DNA of 54,379 bases, from NCBI GenBank assembly GCA_017631255.1, contig JAGBTP010000027.1, forward strand, positions 1 to 54,379, in the 5' to 3' direction. Made by a program: the position numbers and the translations under genes. The DNA is from Alistipes sp. (GTDB lineage: Bacteria; Bacteroidota; Bacteroidia; Bacteroidales; Rikenellaceae). The notes below the pieces were generated by a model. That model did not search any database, had not been told where the DNA came from, and saw only the letters and a program-made list of their open reading frames with translations. This document shows positions 53,776 through 54,379 of this stretch, one piece after another; within the stretch, counting starts at the first letter, position 1; the number at the start of each line of letters is the position of its first letter.

Positions 53776-54363
53776 TTAAAACTCCAAAACATTATACACC
53801 TCTTCTAACTCCTCTGCTCGTAGTCCTAAGTATCTACGGGTAATCATTGGTGATGCGTGGTTGAAAATTTCTGAAAGTTTGATAAGTGCCATTTCAGATT
53901 GCTCACCAGCAGATTCCACCACTTTACGACCGAATGTTTTGCGGAAGCTATGGCTGCTCAGGTGCTCCACTTTAACGCCATACTTAGCTTTTATGGTCTT
54001 GAGGTGGCGGTTTATCATTTGGGTTGAAATTACCTCACCACGATTATTAAGGAAACAATGCTCGGTCATATCCTCAACCTTCAGAGCATTGTAGCAATCC
54101 AGAATATGTTTCTGGAAACCTTCATTGATTTTAACCTCTCTCCGTTTGCCAGTCTTTTTCTCAATGAGTGAAAATTTAGACCCACTTAATAGTTGATTCC
54201 ATATAAGGGTCTTAAGGTCTGAAATTCTTAGACCAAAGAAACAACCACATCCAATCAGTAGTGATAAGCGGTATTTCTTATCTTTATACAATCTACGCAC
54301 AAGGTTTAACATCGTATTCCACTCGATGTAATCTGCTGTTGTATTTGAATATTTAATGCTCAT
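53776..54363 (-). CDS. Short tyrosine recombinase (catalytic domain only)
   Basis: This 195-aa protein holds a full tyrosine-recombinase active site: Arg46 (GLRISDL), Lys69/70, His138 and Arg141 (HSFRKTF), His169 (FNHAS) and Tyr178 (RRYLG). The N-terminal arm- and core-binding domains of ordinary integrases (about 180 residues) are missing. An ATG exists at 54363, 16 bases from the window end, so it could be a genuine short protein, a group seen in Bacteroidales beside restriction-modification genes, or a truncated integrase. It may move the element or invert a neighbouring segment. The window ends before the upstream region can be read. Confidence 0.8.
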   Translation of the reverse strand: MSIKYSNTTADYIEWNTMLNLVRRLYKDKKYRLSLLIGCGCFFGLRISDLKTLIWNQLLSGSKFSLIEKKTGKRREVKINEGFQKHILDCYNALKVEDMTEHCFLNNRGEVISTQMINRHLKTIKAKYGVKVEHLSSHSFRKTFGRKVVESAGEQSEMALIKLSEIFNHASPMITRRYLGLRAEELEEVYNVLEF

Positions 54364-54379
54364 TTTATCAAATTTTAAG

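Noticed and set aside
53776-54363. Complete phage or conjugative element
   Set aside because: Only RM genes and a short recombinase are seen; no transfer, replication or structural genes are in the window.
1-54379. tRNA and rRNA genes
   Set aside because: No cloverleaf-like stretch with a GGTTCRANTCC arm was found in any intergenic region.

Overview
The window reads as Bacteroidota, order Bacteroidales. Several features point that way: TAnnTTTG-type -7 promoter boxes in front of many genes, weak Shine-Dalgarno sequences, a Mfa/FimA-type fimbrial locus, an S46 dipeptidyl peptidase, DUF3575/DUF3868 proteins and a pyrophosphate-dependent phosphofructokinase. The GC-rich, GAG/CTC-rich codon use of most genes would suit an Alistipes-like member, but the genus is an inference. 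All assignments come from reading motifs; no database search was run.

Layout. 1-3.6 kb: a secreted lipoprotein with a DUF6562-like N-terminus and a long beta-helix, behind a sigma-54-like promoter. 3.8-15.8 kb (minus): a seven-gene fimbrial operon (DUF3575 protein, DUF3868/OmpA/TPR protein, Mfa1-type major fimbrillin, FimB/Mfa2-type anchor, and three large accessory or tip lipoproteins). It has a consensus promoter near 16.0 kb, a terminator after the major subunit and a strong terminator at the end. 16.6-17.2 kb: a secreted protein with a TonB-receptor plug but no barrel. 17.4-18.6 kb: PPi-dependent phosphofructokinase.

18.8-26.6 kb is a chaperone region. A GrpE-like protein, an Hsp70 that lacks the C-terminal lid, and a membrane protein with duplicated helical and beta modules plus a C-terminal SH3b-like domain lie in a row on the plus strand. 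They converge on clpB through a shared terminator. An 18-bp minisatellite lies between the GrpE-like and Hsp70 genes. No J-domain protein is present. This cassette is the best candidate here for an undescribed system.

27.0-35.2 kb: an OmpA-family protein with a VWA lipoprotein, an S46 dipeptidyl peptidase broken by one in-frame TAG, queA, a nitronate monooxygenase-like protein and panB. 35.3-41.0 kb: a divergent pair, a 428-aa protein with two C-terminal membrane helices (CorA-like layout) and a 1393-aa STAND-type NTPase with a HEPN-like RN...H motif. It resembles a defence or abortive-infection pair. 41.0-44.4 kb: glycerophosphodiester phosphodiesterase and a GH2 glycosidase. 44.5-50.4 kb (minus): a complete RND efflux operon.

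50.7-54.4 kb is AT-rich and foreign in character. It begins at a sequence that on the minus strand reads as the last codons of guaA (GMP synthase), followed by a rho-independent terminator, as expected for one end of an element integrated in the 3' end of guaA. It carries a putative restriction endonuclease, a convergent N6-adenine DNA methyltransferase and a short tyrosine recombinase, and probably continues past the window. No rRNA, tRNA, CRISPR array or insertion sequence was seen.
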